Source: JBDHRG01 sp039807445
Lineage (GTDB): Bacteria > Pseudomonadota > Gammaproteobacteria > Competibacterales > Competibacteraceae
Assembly: GCA_039807445.1 (NCBI GenBank)
Contig: JBDHRG010000160.1
Span: 1 to 8,482 of the forward strand
Length of the DNA stretch: 8,482 bases
Direction: 5' to 3'
How positions within the stretch are numbered: position 1 is the first letter of the stretch; every line of letters begins with the position of its first letter. Of the stretch, positions 6,717 to 8,482 are shown piece after piece. The notes below the pieces were generated by a model. That model was given only the letters and a program-made list of their open reading frames with translations. It ran no database searches and had not been told where the DNA came from. The position numbers were made by a program, and so were the translations under genes.

Positions 6717-8163
6717 GCGCACCCGTCCGCTCGCCCTGTCGGGCTCGCTCGCGCTGGCGTTGTCCGGCTGCGCGATGGTCGGCCCCGACTACACCCGCCC
6801 GCCGGTCGAGGTGCCGGCCGACTGGCGGATGCCGGCCGGAACGATGACCGAGCTCGCCAACGGCGCCTGGTGGCAGCAGTTCGGCGACCCGGTGCTCGAC
6901 GGGCTGATCGAGACCGCACTCGCCAGCAACCGCGACCTGAAGATCGCCGTGGCGCGGGTCGAGCAGTTCCTCGGCCAGTACACCGCCACCCGCGGCGAAC
7001 AGTTCCCGCTGCTCGACGCCTCGGGCGCCTTCGGCCGCCAGCGCCTGCCGGCGAGCCAGCGACTGGAGGGCCAGGGGGCCACCGTCGGCATCAACGAGCT
7101 CGCCGCCGGCGCCTCGTTCGAGCTCGACCTGTGGGGCAAGCTCAGGCGCGCGACCGAGGCTTCGCGCGCCGAGCTGCTGGCGAGCGAAGAGGCGCGCCAG
7201 ACCGTGGTGCTGACGCTGGTCAGCGGGGTCGCCAGCGGCTACATCGGGCTGCGCGACCTCGACCAGCGCCTGGCGATCGCGCGCGCGACGCTCACGAGCC
7301 GCGCCGAATCGCTGCGCATCCAGCGGCTGCGCTTCCAGGCCGGGATCACCTCCGAGCTCGACTGGCGCCAGGCCGAGTCCGAGTACGAGGCCACCCAGGC
7401 GGTGATCCCGCAGCTCGAACAGGAGATCGCGCGCCAGGAGAACGCGCTGTCGGTGCTGCTCGGGCGCAACCCGGGGCCGATCGAGCGCGGCCGGCCGCTG
7501 CCCGAGCTGCGCTCGCCCGAAGTGCCGGCCGGGCTGCCCTCGGAGCTGCTCGAGCGCCGGCCGGACATCCGCGAAGCCGAGCAGCAACTGGTCGCCGCCA
7601 ACGCCCAGATCGGTGTGGCGCGTGCGGCCTACTTCCCGAGCATCTCGCTGACCGGGCTGCTCGGCAGCGCCTCGACCGATCTCGGCGATCTGTTCACCGG
7701 GCCGGCGCGGCTGTGGCAGTACGCCGCGCCGATCTCGGTGCCGATCTTCACCTTCGGCCGCATCGAGGGATCGGTGCAAGCCGCCGAAGCGGTGCAGCAC
7801 CAGGCGCTCGAAGGCTACCGCAAGGCGATCCAGACCGCCTTCCGCGAAGTCGACGACGGCCTGGTCGCGGTGCGCATGACGCGCGAGCAGGCCGAGGCGC
7901 AGCGCCGCCAGACCGAGGCGCTGGCGCGCTACCTGACGCTGGCGCGGCTGCGCTACGACAACGGCTACACCAGCTACCTCGAGGTGGTCGACGCCGAGCG
8001 CAACCTGTTCGATGCCCAGTTGTCGCTGGCGCAGACGCGCGGCGCCGAGCTCAACGCGCACGTCGCGCTGTACAGGGCGATGGGCGGCGGCTGGGTGGCC
8101 GAGGCCGCCGCGCGCGCGCCGACGCCGAAGGGGGCTACGCCACCGGCGCCCGAACCGACATGA
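6709..8163 (+). CDS. Outer-membrane efflux factor, NodT/OprM family lipoprotein
   Basis: This 484-residue protein forms the outer-membrane channel of the tripartite pump, by family as a TolC-like trimer. The N-terminus is a lipoprotein signal with lipobox LSGC (18-21), so Cys21 should be lipidated. The Ala at the next position agrees with outer-membrane sorting. Family hallmarks follow: MVGPDYTRPPVEVP, then WWQQFGDPVLDGLIETAL. Two OEP repeats are visible, at about 62-250 and 275-460. The second opens with LLERRPDIREAEQQLVAANA and continues FPSISLTGLLG. The C-terminus ends in a short Pro/Ala-rich tail. The ATG lies inside the last codons of the permease (8-base overlap), with GAGGAGGG at 6693-6700 eight bases upstream, so translation is probably coupled. 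The channel gene sits in the operon with its own pump, as is usual for OprM/OprN-type systems rather than a shared TolC. Confidence 0.95.
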   Translation: MRKRTRPLALSGSLALALSGCAMVGPDYTRPPVEVPADWRMPAGTMTELANGAWWQQFGDPVLDGLIETALASNRDLKIAVARVEQFLGQYTATRGEQFPLLDASGAFGRQRLPASQRLEGQGATVGINELAAGASFELDLWGKLRRATEASRAELLASEEARQTVVLTLVSGVASGYIGLRDLDQRLAIARATLTSRAESLRIQRLRFQAGITSELDWRQAESEYEATQAVIPQLEQEIARQENALSVLLGRNPGPIERGRPLPELRSPEVPAGLPSELLERRPDIREAEQQLVAANAQIGVARAAYFPSISLTGLLGSASTDLGDLFTGPARLWQYAAPISVPIFTFGRIEGSVQAAEAVQHQALEGYRKAIQTAFREVDDGLVAVRMTREQAEAQRRQTEALARYLTLARLRYDNGYTSYLEVVDAERNLFDAQLSLAQTRGAELNAHVALYRAMGGGWVAEAAARAPTPKGATPPAPEPT

Positions 8164-8482
8164 AGGACGGCCAGCGCGTCGCCGAGTTCATCGCGCCGTT
8201 CCGGGTCGAGCGCGGCGAAGGCTTCCGCCTGGCCGACCACGACCCGGGCCATACCGGCGAGTTCGGTTCCAAGGCACAGGCGAACGCGCTGCTGGCGCAG
8301 GGGATCGGACTGCTGGCCGAGTTGCAGGCCAAGCTCTACGCGCAAGACCGCTGGGCACTGCTGCTGATCTTCCAGGCGCTGGACGCGGCCGGCAAGGACA
8401 GCACCATCAAGCACGTGATGAGCGGCATCAACCCGCAGGGCTGCCAGGTGTTCGCGTTCAGACAGCCCTCGACGGAAGAGCT
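8160..8482 (+). CDS. PPK2-family polyphosphate kinase, N-terminal part (cut by window edge)
   Basis: The frame from ATG 8160 is open to the right edge, giving 107 residues plus two bases. The visible part matches the start of the PPK2 family, cytoplasmic enzymes that move phosphate between polyphosphate and nucleotides. It has an N-terminal extension (about 1-64), a beta-strand WALLLIFQ (65-72), and the Walker A loop ALDAAGKDST with K79. IKHVMSGINPQGCQVFAF (83-100) follows, typical of the PPK2 branch annotated as polyphosphate:nucleotide phosphotransferase. Members are usually about 260-300 residues, so roughly 60 percent is missing, including Walker B and the lid. The nucleotide used (ADP, GDP or AMP) cannot be decided. 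The start overlaps the stop of the outer-membrane factor as ATGA with no clear ribosome site of its own, which suggests translational coupling. No role in efflux is known for this family, and co-expression here is inferred from the overlap. Confidence 0.9.
   Translation, partial: MKDGQRVAEFIAPFRVERGEGFRLADHDPGHTGEFGSKAQANALLAQGIGLLAELQAKLYAQDRWALLLIFQALDAAGKDSTIKHVMSGINPQGCQVFAFRQPSTEE

Noticed and set aside
3438..6722. 1094-codon minus-strand open frame opposite the permease gene
   Set aside because: It mirrors the permease gene in antisense. The predicted protein is dominated by Arg, Asp, His, Gly and Val runs with no domain or membrane pattern, the usual artefact of GC-rich codon use, while the plus strand holds a full conserved permease.
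6649..8061. 470-codon minus-strand open frame opposite the outer-membrane factor gene
   Set aside because: It is an antisense shadow of the NodT-family gene with no recognisable domain.

Overview
The window comes from a high-GC Gram-negative bacterium. Third codon positions are almost always G or C, and the genes encode a two-membrane envelope: a lipoprotein outer-membrane channel, a periplasmic adaptor, an RND inner-membrane pump and an outer-membrane barrel. The general look fits a beta- or gammaproteobacterium, perhaps one related to the Rhodocyclales. That placement is an impression from protein style, not a measured result.

Layout: positions 1-2132 (minus strand, 3' end cut off by the window edge) hold a patatin-type phospholipase joined to a POTRA domain and an outer-membrane beta-barrel, the architecture of type Vd autotransporters such as PlpD. 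A 278-base divergent intergenic region (2133-2410) follows. It carries several inverted and direct copies of the sequence ACCGT(G/C)CGA, which look like regulator binding sites, and a plausible sigma70-type promoter for the rightward genes. From 2411 rightward runs a compact operon: RND periplasmic adaptor (2411-3553), HAE-1 type RND permease (3567-6716), NodT/OprM-type outer-membrane factor (6709-8163), then the start of a PPK2-family polyphosphate kinase (8160 to the right edge). The gaps between these four genes are +13, -8 and -4 bases.

How the genes work together: adaptor, permease and outer-membrane factor are the three parts of a tripartite proton-driven efflux pump spanning both membranes, all with their key motifs intact. 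The substrate cannot be read from sequence, and no regulator gene lies within the window. The PPK2 gene overlaps the channel gene by ATGA, so it is probably translationally coupled to it, although a cytoplasmic polyphosphate enzyme has no obvious role in the pump. The divergent phospholipase is a separate secretion system that may share control through the common intergenic region.

Overall this is mostly recognisable biology. The points most worth a second look are the repeated operator-like motif, the PPK2 coupling to a pump operon, and an alanine in place of the first glycine of the patatin nucleophile motif.
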